From an uncultured Collinsella sp. (GTDB lineage: Bacteria; Actinomycetota; Coriobacteriia; Coriobacteriales; Coriobacteriaceae), in NCBI GenBank assembly GCA_900541885.1, contig UQKW01000001.1, positions 62,001-126,000 of the forward strand: DNA of 64,000 nucleotides. Reading direction: 5' to 3'. The position numbers were made by a program, and so were the translations under genes. Shown one piece after another: positions 9,073 through 15,799 of the stretch (positions within the stretch are counted from its first letter, which is position 1; each line of letters opens with the position of its first letter). The notes under the pieces were generated by a model. It had not been told where the DNA came from, ran no database searches, and saw only the letters and a program-made list of their open reading frames with translations.

Positions 9073-9599
9073 CCGAGCACCTCCTTTTTGTATTGCCTGT
9101 ATGCCCAGACCATCTCTTGATAACTCCGCTCCGAAGGCGAAGACGCCAGCGCCTCGCCCTCGTCGAATATAAGCCGTTCGAGCAGATCCCAATCAAGTCG
9201 GTCGATAAACGCTCGACTATGGAGGTCGACGATGTCGTTCGGACGGTAGGCATAGAGCTTCATTACCGCCAGGTCCTCCAAGGATGGCGTAAAGTACCTG
9301 ATAAAACGCGCGCCAATATCCAAGGGAATCAAACGATCTTCGTAATTGAATGGCATCTGATTACAATATGCCACCGCCATACCATTCACCTCGGGATATC
9401 GAGCTATGATCTCGCGGAGGCACCTGTCTGCCTCAAACACATCAATGTCATGTGTAACCGACCGATTCGTTACATCGTTTAGCATGAAGGCGCTTCCTCC
9501 CACCAATACAACGCTCGGCCTGTCGTCTCTTGGACCTATTTCCAGCTCCGCCTCTTCGTCAATGCCCAAAAGAGTCCGCTCTAAATCCTGCTTATACAT
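9069..9599 (-). CDS. DUF6036/AbiEii-like nucleotidyltransferase
   Basis: The protein has 176 residues. The polymerase-beta-type nucleotidyltransferase core is visible: VVLVGGSAFMLND (GGS motif) followed by THDIDVFE (the DxD metal site), then the region SLEDLAVMKLYA typical of DUF6036 and AbiEii relatives. Such enzymes transfer nucleotides to tRNA or other acceptors, and several are toxins of type IV toxin-antitoxin systems. AGGA lies 6 nt before the ATG. The stop overlaps the start of the HTH partner. Upstream DNA (9600-9720) is clearly AT-rich for this genome, a sign of transfer. Confidence 0.75.
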   Translation of the reverse strand: MYKQDLERTLLGIDEEAELEIGPRDDRPSVVLVGGSAFMLNDVTNRSVTHDIDVFEADRCLREIIARYPEVNGMAVAYCNQMPFNYEDRLIPLDIGARFIRYFTPSLEDLAVMKLYAYRPNDIVDLHSRAFIDRLDWDLLERLIFDEGEALASSPSERSYQEMVWAYRQYKKEVLG

Positions 9600-9722
9600 A
9601 GCAAATCCTATTATTATTTATCTTCAATAATACTATTCAGTCGCACGACAGGACCTACAGATTGCAAGAATTCTACTCGTGGCGATAATCCCTACACCCT
9701 AGAAGCCCTAATGTGACAAACG

Positions 9723-10157
9723 CTAACTCTCCCAGCCGGCGCGGACGGTTGTTGCGACATCGCCTAGGCGCTGGCCCAGGGCCGCTAGATGCTGAAGCAC
9801 CTCACTAGGCGAGGCGCCGTTGAGAATGCACGTGAGGGCATATGAGGCCAAGAAGATTGCCGCGAGTCCCAACGGGATCAGCGCAATCATCGCTAACGTG
9901 CGCAGGCGCTGGCCCACGCGGCGGTGACGTGTGCGGCGCTTGTCGAACGCAAGCTCCTGCGCATATGAATCTTGTTGTACGGAATAGTTCTCTGGCGCCG
10001 ATTTACACCCGGGCACAGCTGCAGGTACAGCAGCGGGCACGACATTTTGCGCAAAGGGCTGGGCTGCCGCCCCTTGCATTTGCATCTCTATAAGCCGTTG
10101 CTGTTGGCGCAACATGCGCTCGGCTTGTTGCTGCGGAGTCTCAAGAAACAGATCCAT
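9723..10157 (-). CDS. Small single-pass membrane protein, unknown function
   Basis: The protein has 144 residues. A Gln-rich N-terminal half (QQQAERMLRQQQRLIEMQMQ) and an Ala/Pro/Val linker are followed by a basic stretch (KRRTRHRRVGQR). One membrane helix (about residues 88-110) and a short C-terminal tail complete it. I recognise no family. GGAGG lies 5 nt before the ATG at 10157; an in-frame TTG four codons earlier overlaps that site. No clear operon partner. Confidence 0.6.
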   Translation of the reverse strand: MDLFLETPQQQAERMLRQQQRLIEMQMQGAAAQPFAQNVVPAAVPAAVPGCKSAPENYSVQQDSYAQELAFDKRRTRHRRVGQRLRTLAMIALIPLGLAAIFLASYALTCILNGASPSEVLQHLAALGQRLGDVATTVRAGWES

Positions 10158-10415
10158 GTTGGCCTCCAAAATCGGAGCGTTCGACGCTTACGACCAGCAT
10201 CCCGCACCGCCATGACCGCGACAACGCAATCGCCGGCAATAGCCACAAAGTTTCTTTTGCTCAAAAGCTGTCGAAAAGCTCAACAACTCCCCTACCAGCA
10301 CTTTCTCTGAGCTTTTTTCGCCAGCAATCTTTTGGCCTTCCACCCTTACGCCAACTGACCAAAATCTAACCAAAAGCTTGACGAAAATTGTGGAGACCGG
10401 GACCCCACACAAAAA

Positions 10416-10438
10416 GTGCCGCCCCAAAGGGGCGGCAC
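10416..10438 (-). terminator. Terminator downstream of hairpin A
   Basis: GTGCCGCCCC and GGGGCGGCAC form a 10-bp stem with a tiny loop; the minus strand continues TTTTTGTG. The same stem sequence recurs at 11350-11373 behind rubrerythrin, in both cases 40-50 nt past a long hairpin. Confidence 0.85.
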
Positions 10439-10480
10439 ACAAACCAATCTATTAGCCAAAACTCGTTGGCAAGCCCGCGT

Positions 10481-10566
10481 CGTCAGACCCGCGGCGCATG
10501 CCTTTGCCTCGCGTGACTCTGCGAAGCCGTGAGCGAGAGGGAAAGGGATGCGCCGCGGGTCTGACG
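10481..10566. repeat. Hairpin A: conserved 46-nt core with 19-bp perfect arms
   Basis: Arms 10481-10499 and 10548-10566 are perfectly complementary over 19 bp. The 46 bases from 10501 to 10546 match 11445-11490 at 44 positions, although the outer arms are unrelated to those of hairpin B. It stands in the 3' region of the membrane-protein gene and ahead of its terminator. The noncoding stretch 10158-10620 otherwise holds only the terminator and a smaller GGAGCG/CGCTCC inverted repeat (about 10570-10603). Confidence 0.75.
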
Positions 10567-10620
10567 TCCGGAGCGGTGAAACCAGCAGTTGCCCTGCGCT
10601 CCGTGGTCGGTGAGGACAGA

Positions 10621-11253
10621 CTACATGCCCGCGAGACCGCGGGCGGCGGTGGCGCACATAAACGCCAAGGCTAAAATCACGAGCGAGCCCGCAATGTCTG
10701 CCAGCACGCCCATTGCACGACGCTCAAACAACCAGCTCTCAAAGTGCGGGGCGACGTTGCGCCAAACACGCCACAGCAAGATGCCCATACCGATGACGCC
10801 TGGGATATTGAGCAGTAGGATCTCGGAGCACAAAAGACCGATCAGGTTGCCGGCGGCAAAACCAGCGTCGCCCTCGCAGTATTTGCGATAAATCATGTAC
10901 AACATGTACGCCACAAACGGCTGCAGGCACGCAGAGATAAACGTAACCACCATCGAGGGGTCCTGAGAAAAGACATCGGTGAGTTTATCGACACTCGTGG
11001 CATCTTTCGAAGCCAAGAACAAGCCAATGACCACCACGGGCACCACGCCCAAGATAACCTCGACCAGAGTAAACAACTTAGCAGTCAGATCCTCGCTAGC
11101 CGTATTGAGGTGAGGCGCCCACTCAGGATGAGCATGCGCGCCAACCTTCTTGTCCTTCTCGACACGATCGACCTTTTTACCCTCGGCAACCCGACGACCA
11201 GGATCCTTGCGAGTTCCCGCCGCAGCAACCCGAGCCCGAGACTTCTTACCCAT
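10621..11253 (-). CDS. Multi-pass membrane protein, unknown function
   Basis: The protein has 210 residues. A strongly basic N-terminal tail of about 55 residues (Lys/Arg-rich) precedes four predicted membrane helices (roughly TLVEVILGVVPVVVIGLFL, MVVTFISACLQPFVAYMLYM, LLCSEILLLNIPGVIGMGIL and MGVLADIAGSLVILALAFM). I recognise no family. Two ATGs are possible (11268 and 11253); neither has a strong ribosome site, and I chose the second because GGGG lies about 10 nt before it. The gene is followed by hairpin A and a terminator. Confidence 0.6.
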   Translation of the reverse strand: MGKKSRARVAAAGTRKDPGRRVAEGKKVDRVEKDKKVGAHAHPEWAPHLNTASEDLTAKLFTLVEVILGVVPVVVIGLFLASKDATSVDKLTDVFSQDPSMVVTFISACLQPFVAYMLYMIYRKYCEGDAGFAAGNLIGLLCSEILLLNIPGVIGMGILLWRVWRNVAPHFESWLFERRAMGVLADIAGSLVILALAFMCATAARGLAGM

Positions 11254-11349
11254 ACAAAAACACCCCATCAGGTAGTAGATAAACTAAAAGTCGCCACCCA
11301 GTGTACCCCACCCATGAACGGTGCCGTCCCAACCAGTCCCCAACAAAAC

Positions 11350-11373
11350 GTGCCGCCCCAAAAGGGGCGGCAC
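11350..11373 (-). terminator. Terminator downstream of hairpin B
   Basis: A 10-bp stem GTGCCGCCCC/GGGGCGGCAC is followed on the minus strand by GTTTTGTTG. The stem sequence is the same as at 10416-10438 although the genes served are unrelated. Confidence 0.8.
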
Positions 11374-11422
11374 ACAAACTTCTTATCAGTTTTCCTGTAG
11401 TGAGCACGCGACGACCCAACGC

Positions 11423-11512
11423 CGGAGCGCAGGGCGGGGAAATACCTTTGCCTCGCGCGACTCTGCGGAGCCGTGAGCGAGAGGGAAAGGTATTTCCCCG
11501 CCCTGCGCTCCG
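11423..11512. repeat. Hairpin B: same core as hairpin A with different 26-bp perfect arms
   Basis: Arms 11423-11448 and 11487-11512 are perfectly complementary over 26 bp. The 46-nt core 11445-11490 differs from hairpin A only at positions 14 and 24. It lies 22 nt after the rubrerythrin stop codon and about 50 nt before the terminator. Confidence 0.75.
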
Positions 11513-11533
11513 CAGTCCACGTTCGTATCGGCG

Positions 11534-12073
11534 CTAGTAGTTCACCACCTGTTCCTCAAAGTACGCCTTCGGGTGGTTACACACCGGGCACACCTCAGGC
11601 GCCTCGGCACCAACGTGCAGGTGCCCGCAGTTCAGGCACTTCCACACCTTCACGCCCTCACGCTCAAACACCTCGCCCGACTCGATGCGCTCGACGAGTT
11701 TGTTGTAGCGCTCCTCGTGGGCCTTCTCGACGGCGGCGACGCCACGGAACTTCTCGGCGATCTCGACAAAGCCCTCCTCCTCGGCGGTCTTGGCGAACTC
11801 GTCGTACATCGTGGTCCACTCGTAGTTCTCGCCCGCAGCGGCGTCGCGCAGGTTGTCCAGAGTGCCCGGAACGGCGCCGTCGTGCAGATACTTAAACCAC
11901 AGCTTGGCGTGCTCGGACTCGTTGCCCGCCGTCTCGGCAAAAATATTCGAGATCTGAACGTAGCCGTCCTTTTTGGCCTTGGATGCATAGTAGCGATACT
12001 TGGTGTGTGCCTGGGACTCACCGGCAAAAGCGGTCTCGAGGTTCTTCTTGGTTTGGGAATTCTCAAAATCCAT
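11534..12073 (-). CDS. rbr: Rubrerythrin
   Basis: This 179-residue non-haem iron protein reduces hydrogen peroxide in anaerobes using electrons from rubredoxin or NADH systems. The N-terminal ferritin-like diiron domain has the EAxxH-type ligands (GESQAHTKY, GNESEHAKL, EKAHEERY). The C-terminal rubredoxin-like domain binds one iron through CLNCG and CPVC. The start at 12073 follows GAAGGGAAG. It is monocistronic, with an unusual hairpin and terminator downstream. Together with the oxidoreductase at 38-41.7 kb it points to a strict anaerobe. Confidence 0.95.
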   Translation of the reverse strand: MDFENSQTKKNLETAFAGESQAHTKYRYYASKAKKDGYVQISNIFAETAGNESEHAKLWFKYLHDGAVPGTLDNLRDAAAGENYEWTTMYDEFAKTAEEEGFVEIAEKFRGVAAVEKAHEERYNKLVERIESGEVFEREGVKVWKCLNCGHLHVGAEAPEVCPVCNHPKAYFEEQVVNY

Positions 12074-12187
12074 AGGTGTACTTCCCTTCAACGCATGCCG
12101 CCCACAGACTTTGAGCGGCCTTGCTTTAAGGATGCCCTCATGCCGAGAATTTAAACCTTACAATCCCGTTCTTCAGATTCGAGTGAG

Positions 12188-13093
12188 CTACACACTCAGC
12201 CAACGATCGCCCTCGGAGCCGCAAAAGCCCTCGCGCTCCAGATCGGCAAGAATGCTTGCGACCAGCTCGCGCTCGACCGGCTCTCGGCCGGCTGCCGTCT
12301 CCATCTCGTTAACGCCTGCAACGGCTTCATCGAGCGTAATACCTGCCGGTTGTCCATCGCGCGCCGCCAGCAGCATGCGCACAATGTGGGCGCGCTTTTG
12401 GCGACGCGAGCCCTCAAACTTGGACTGACGACTATAGCCCGCCGACCGCCTGGACGGATTGGGCAGCGTCTTTTTAAGATACGCGCCGTAATCCAGCAAC
12501 GCGTAATACCATGCGCGCGGCGTGTCGGCATCGTCTTGAGGCACGGCAAAGGGCGCAATCTCATCCGCCGCCGCACCAGGGGCCGCCGGACAGGCGGCTT
12601 GAATCAGCGGCACCAGCTCGCGATCGGGAACGGCCGGCACATCGGGAAAGAAATGATGCAAAAAGACCGTGCGCACATTGGTCTCTAGATACACGCCTGG
12701 AAGATCAAACGCAAACGAACGGATGCCCTGCGCCGTTGCCGGGCCAATGCCGGGCAGAGCGACCAAGTCACGCGTCTCACGCGGAAACTCCCCGTCCCAG
12801 TCCTCTACAACGCGCTGAGCGGCCCCATGAAGCGCCAGAGCGCGTCGGTTGTAGCCCATGCCCTGCCAAGCGTCCAAAACATCGGAAGGCGCGGCCTGGG
12901 CAAGCGCCTGCACAGTCGGAAAACGATCGAGCCACACCGGCATGCGCGCCTCCACACGCGGCACCTGCGTTTGCTGCAGCATGACCTCAGAAAGCCAAAT
13001 GATGTACGGATCGCGTGTGCGGCGCCACGGAAGGTCGCGATAACGCAGGACCCCTTCCGAACGAATCATCGAACGAAAGGGGTCCTGAATCAT
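12188..13093 (-). CDS. mutY: MutY-like adenine glycosylase lacking the iron-sulfur cluster
   Basis: The protein has 301 residues. The MutY signature WLSEVMLQQTQV with its catalytic glutamate is intact, as is the helix-hairpin-helix LPGIGPATAQGI. Two features are unusual. The segment that normally carries the catalytic aspartate reads YLETNVRTVF instead of an LDGNVKRVL-like sequence, so Glu replaces Asp. After DYGAYLKK there are no cysteines where the C-x6-C-x2-C-x5-C cluster belongs. The NUDIX-like 8-oxoG-recognition domain is also replaced by a short unrelated tail. It may be a distinct HhH-GPD family with another lesion preference. AAGGAG precedes the ATG by 7 nt. It lies 21 nt after the Rrf2 gene, likely the same operon. 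Confidence 0.75.
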   Translation of the reverse strand: MIQDPFRSMIRSEGVLRYRDLPWRRTRDPYIIWLSEVMLQQTQVPRVEARMPVWLDRFPTVQALAQAAPSDVLDAWQGMGYNRRALALHGAAQRVVEDWDGEFPRETRDLVALPGIGPATAQGIRSFAFDLPGVYLETNVRTVFLHHFFPDVPAVPDRELVPLIQAACPAAPGAAADEIAPFAVPQDDADTPRAWYYALLDYGAYLKKTLPNPSRRSAGYSRQSKFEGSRRQKRAHIVRMLLAARDGQPAGITLDEAVAGVNEMETAAGREPVERELVASILADLEREGFCGSEGDRWLSV

Positions 13094-13114
13094 GGCTATG
13101 CTCCTTATGCGGCG

Positions 13115-13600
13115 CTATTCCTCCCGGTAAGCGCACGCGCAGGTGGCGTACTCGGGAAACGCTTCGCGGTCGGCGAACTTGGGATCGACGGCCGGGAACT
13201 GGCGGTGAGCGACGATGTCGCCGAGCGAAACGGAATCGAGGTAGTCGCGCATCAACGCCTGGGCTCCGGCCCACAGGGGATGATAGCAGCACGCGCCCAT
13301 GCGCGCACAGTCACCATCGGGCGCGGTACAATCGTTCATAACCATAGGACCCTGAACGGCCTCGACGACCTGGCGGATAGTGACGTCGTCCGGACTGACC
13401 TTAAGACGCATGCCACCGTGGACGCCACGCAGACTCTCCACAATACCGGCCTGGACCAAACCGTGCTGAATCGAGCGGGCAAACGAATACGGGGCATTGA
13501 CCTCTTCGGCAGCGGTGCGAACAGAAAGCAAACGCTCCGGATCCTCGGCAAGCATCGCCAGCATGCGAAGGGCGTAATCAGTCTTCCTCGATATGTCCAT
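13115..13600 (-). CDS. Rrf2-family transcriptional regulator
   Basis: This 161-residue winged-helix repressor is of the IscR/NsrR/Rrf2 type. The N-terminus MDISRKTDYALRMLAML is diagnostic. The C-terminal half has a cysteine group C-x6-C-x5-CC (around residues 92-106), consistent with an iron-sulfur or redox sensor. The start at 13600 follows AAAGGGG; an in-frame reading to 13708 adds residues unlike the family. It heads an operon with the MutY-like gene. A putative promoter and a TGTTGCGCAACA palindrome lie upstream. Confidence 0.9.
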   Translation of the reverse strand: MDISRKTDYALRMLAMLAEDPERLLSVRTAAEEVNAPYSFARSIQHGLVQAGIVESLRGVHGGMRLKVSPDDVTIRQVVEAVQGPMVMNDCTAPDGDCARMGACCYHPLWAGAQALMRDYLDSVSLGDIVAHRQFPAVDPKFADREAFPEYATCACAYREE

Positions 13601-13760
13601 TTTTCCCCTTTCAAGGAATACGAACAGCTCGAACGAGCTCCGGGGCCGAGCTTGTGTCGAGACGCTAAATGACCGCCAGGACATCCAAATGGTAAATCGG
13701 ATATCCACTGAGTGCCGCGCTTGGAGCGAAATGCATCAGATGCGGCGCACAGTGCAATTT

Positions 13761-13805
13761 AGTATAACCTAACCCCCTGTCTCGTAGAACAGGTGTTGCG
13801 CAACA
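13761..13805 (-). promoter_or_regulatory. Putative rrf2 promoter region with palindrome
   Basis: TATACT (13761-13766, minus strand) is a good -10 box, without a convincing -35. The palindrome TGTTGCGCAACA lies at 13794-13805, about 30-40 bp upstream of it, where an activator or repressor could act. Confidence 0.4.
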
Positions 13806-13927
13806 AAGCTGTTGTTCAGACAGATATACTTATTAGATTTTACTTGCGTTCCCGAAGGCGCGGGGATTCTGGGCGAAGATGCACCAGGGCGATCGTTCTA
13901 TCGAAACAAAGTGCATCAAACGCAAAA

Positions 13928-13949
13928 AGCCACGTCCGAAGACGTGGCT
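13928..13949 (-). terminator. Terminator of tRNA-Asp
   Basis: AGCCACGTC and GACGTGGCT form a 9-bp stem with a 4-nt loop; the minus strand continues TTTTGCG. It begins about 10 nt after the tRNA 3' end. Confidence 0.88.
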
Positions 13950-13959
13950 TTAATTGCGT

Positions 13960-14037
<78 letters not shown>

Positions 14038-14083
14038 AGGCAGACGTTCGCGTTTGTTTCCGCTCGCGTGCGCTGCGGGGATT

Positions 14084-14113
14084 AGTATACACAGAAGTCT
14101 GTCCGGCGCGCAA
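14084..14113 (-). promoter_or_regulatory. Promoter of tRNA-Asp
   Basis: On the minus strand TTGCGC (14108-14113) and TATACT (14084-14089) are separated by 18 nt and stand about 50 nt before the tRNA. Confidence 0.6.
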
Positions 14114-14145
14114 CAACTTTTTTGAAAAAATTTTTCGGTCCCTCC

Positions 14146-14289
14146 GGGAGGGTCTCCGGGGCCGGCGGGCGCGGGTTGAGTTTGCTGCTCTACAGTCCTG
14201 CGCAAGACGGAAAGCACATTAAGTGCTTTCCTTTGCGTGCGGAACTCGCGACAAACTTAACCCCCGCCCTCAGCCCCGGAGACCCTCCC
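14146..14289. ncRNA. Rod-shaped inverted-repeat structure, candidate structured RNA
   Basis: Nested inverted repeats pair the outside with the inside. 14146-14162 pairs perfectly with 14273-14289 (17 bp). 14167-14183 pairs with 14253-14269 (15 of 17 plus one G-U). Then comes an unpaired central region (14184-14200 / 14238-14252), CGCAA with TTGCG, and a perfect 9-bp terminal hairpin (14209-14231). A long rod with a central bubble is the architecture of 6S RNA, but I see no promoter and cannot fix the strand; a mobile palindrome is the alternative. The rest of 14041-14447 has another hairpin (GCGGGC/GCCCGC, 14316-14345) and no gene. Confidence 0.35.
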
Positions 14290-14408
14290 TGCCGTCACAT
14301 TGTTCAATCAGTTTTGCGGGCGTGCGCCGCTGCGCGGCTAGCCCGCATGCTCATCGGCGGGGTTGGTCTGATGGATCTTGTTGAACTTCCGCCTTTGGCT
14401 CAAATGGA

Positions 14409-14437
14409 AACGGGGGGACGCATCTGCATCCCCCGTT
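14409..14437. terminator. Terminator downstream of the phosphoesterase gene, possibly bidirectional
   Basis: AACGGGGG (14409-14416) pairs with CCCCCGTT (14430-14437). The plus strand continues TTTGTTG and the minus strand TTTCC. It therefore fits plus-strand termination better, which would suit an RNA from 14146 onward, but it also lies just past the phosphoesterase stop. Confidence 0.6.
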
Positions 14438-14447
14438 TTTGTTGTGA

Positions 14448-14915
14448 TTACTCTAGGTCAATAAACTTAGTGCTTAGGATCTTGCCGTCTTTTACTAGCA
14501 TTCTGGCCATGGTGGGGCCTCGGGTGCCTCTGGGGTAGCTGGCGCTGCCCGGGTTGAGAACTAAGCAGCGGCCCACTTGGGCTTCTTTGGTTACGTGGGT
14601 GTGGCCGTTGATGGCTACGTCTACGGATCCCACCGGAAGGTCTTCGCGGTAGTGGGCTACGGCGAACTTGAGTCCTTCGTAGGTAAAGAGCGCAAGACGG
14701 TCTACATCGGGGCCGTAGTCGCGGTAGTAATCGTTGTTGCCCAGTACGGCCCGCACGGGGGCGATGGTGCATAGGTGCTCGTAGTCCATCTCTGACGTGA
14801 GGTCGCCGGCGTGGATAATCAGGTCTGCGCCCTCAAGCTCATCCAGGAGCGCAGGCGAAAGATAGCCGTGGGTGTCCGAGATGATGTCGATACGCTTGGC
14901 GCTTGCACTGTTCAT
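14448..14915 (-). CDS. YfcE/MJ0936-family metallophosphoesterase
   Basis: This 155-residue calcineurin-like phosphodiesterase of the small YfcE family binds two metals. It has the ordered motifs ISDTHG, HAGDL, LGNND and NGHTH, and LNPGSASYPRG near the end, which is typical of this family. The physiological substrate is unknown; homologues hydrolyse model phosphodiesters. The start at 14915 has GGAAGGG upstream; a longer frame to 15134 crosses a terminator and is rejected. That terminator ends only 45 nt before the start codon. Confidence 0.9.
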   Translation of the reverse strand: MNSASAKRIDIISDTHGYLSPALLDELEGADLIIHAGDLTSEMDYEHLCTIAPVRAVLGNNDYYRDYGPDVDRLALFTYEGLKFAVAHYREDLPVGSVDVAINGHTHVTKEAQVGRCLVLNPGSASYPRGTRGPTMARMLVKDGKILSTKFIDLE

Positions 14916-14959
14916 GGGATCCCTTCCGCAAAAAACGATTCGGCAGATACATACAAAAA

Positions 14960-15004
14960 GGCCCCACGGCTCCGCAGACGATGGGTCTACAGGGCTGCGG
15001 GGCC
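14960..15004 (-). terminator. Terminator after the first LytTR regulator
   Basis: An imperfect but long stem with GGCCCC and GGGGCC at its base is followed on the minus strand by TTTTTGTAT. It starts 7 nt beyond the stop codon of the response regulator. Confidence 0.8.
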
Positions 15005-15010
15005 AGTGTG

Positions 15011-15727
15011 CTAGAGACTCAGAGCCTTCTTGAGCGGCACGACGCGGCGGCGCGAAACCGGCACGCGTTCGTCGACGCCCGTAATGCCCAGCTGGATGGC
15101 GCCCGAGGGCACCGTCTCCACATCCGTGACGCACGCCAAGTTGACGATATAGCGGCGGTGAACACGGAAGAAGCCAAAGTCGCAGAGTTTGGCCTCAAAC
15201 TGCGCCAGCGAGGTCGTCGACAAAAAGCGATCATCGACGGTATAGATGCAGGAGTAATCGTCCTTGGCCATGATAAAGCGAATGTCGTCCACGGGAATGA
15301 GCACCTTGCGGCCGCCCTTTTCCACCGGGATACGCTCGATGGTCACCTTGCTGTCCGTAACCGGCTTGGTGCGTTGCATGACCTTCTCGATCGCGCGATC
15401 CAAGCGAGCTTCCTCGACCGGCTTCATCAGATAATCGACGGCATCCACGTCGAATGCCTCGACCGCATGGTCACTATAGGCAGTCACAAACACGATCGCC
15501 GGCGGATTTTTGAGCTTATGCAGCGCCTCGGCAAGTTGCAGGCCCGAGGCACCGGGCATCGAGATATCGAGAAACACGACATCCACGCGACTTTCCATAA
15601 GCATCTCGATGGCGGAGCGGACGCTCGACGCCTCCGTGATCGTGCCGATCTTGCCCGTTTGCTCGAGCAGGAAGCGAAGCTCCGAGCGAGCCGGCGCCTC
15701 ATCATCCACAATCATCGCACGCAGCAT
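15011..15727 (-). CDS. LytTR-family response regulator (system 1)
   Basis: This 238-residue regulator has a receiver domain (acidic pair D8-D9, phosphoacceptor D54 in VVFLDISMPG, K in YLMKPVEEA). A LytTR DNA-binding domain (about 140-238; FFRVHRRYIVNL) binds direct repeats in promoters. The ATG at 15727 is preferred to an in-frame TTG seven codons earlier because AAAGG lies 10 nt upstream. It follows its histidine kinase by 72 nt. A paralogous pair lies at 20.9-23.1 kb. Confidence 0.92.
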   Translation of the reverse strand: MLRAMIVDDEAPARSELRFLLEQTGKIGTITEASSVRSAIEMLMESRVDVVFLDISMPGASGLQLAEALHKLKNPPAIVFVTAYSDHAVEAFDVDAVDYLMKPVEEARLDRAIEKVMQRTKPVTDSKVTIERIPVEKGGRKVLIPVDDIRFIMAKDDYSCIYTVDDRFLSTTSLAQFEAKLCDFGFFRVHRRYIVNLACVTDVETVPSGAIQLGITGVDERVPVSRRRVVPLKKALSL

Positions 15728-15799
15728 AGGGATAAAACCTTTCGTCAACTAACTACGCCGGGCATCCGTCGCATGACGTTGAGCCCGTAGCCTTTTATT

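Noticed and set aside
14146..14289. SRP RNA, RNase P RNA or tmRNA
   Set aside because: None of their conserved cores (GGAAGG-type SRP loop, AGAGTAGG, tRNA-like end with tag frame) is present.
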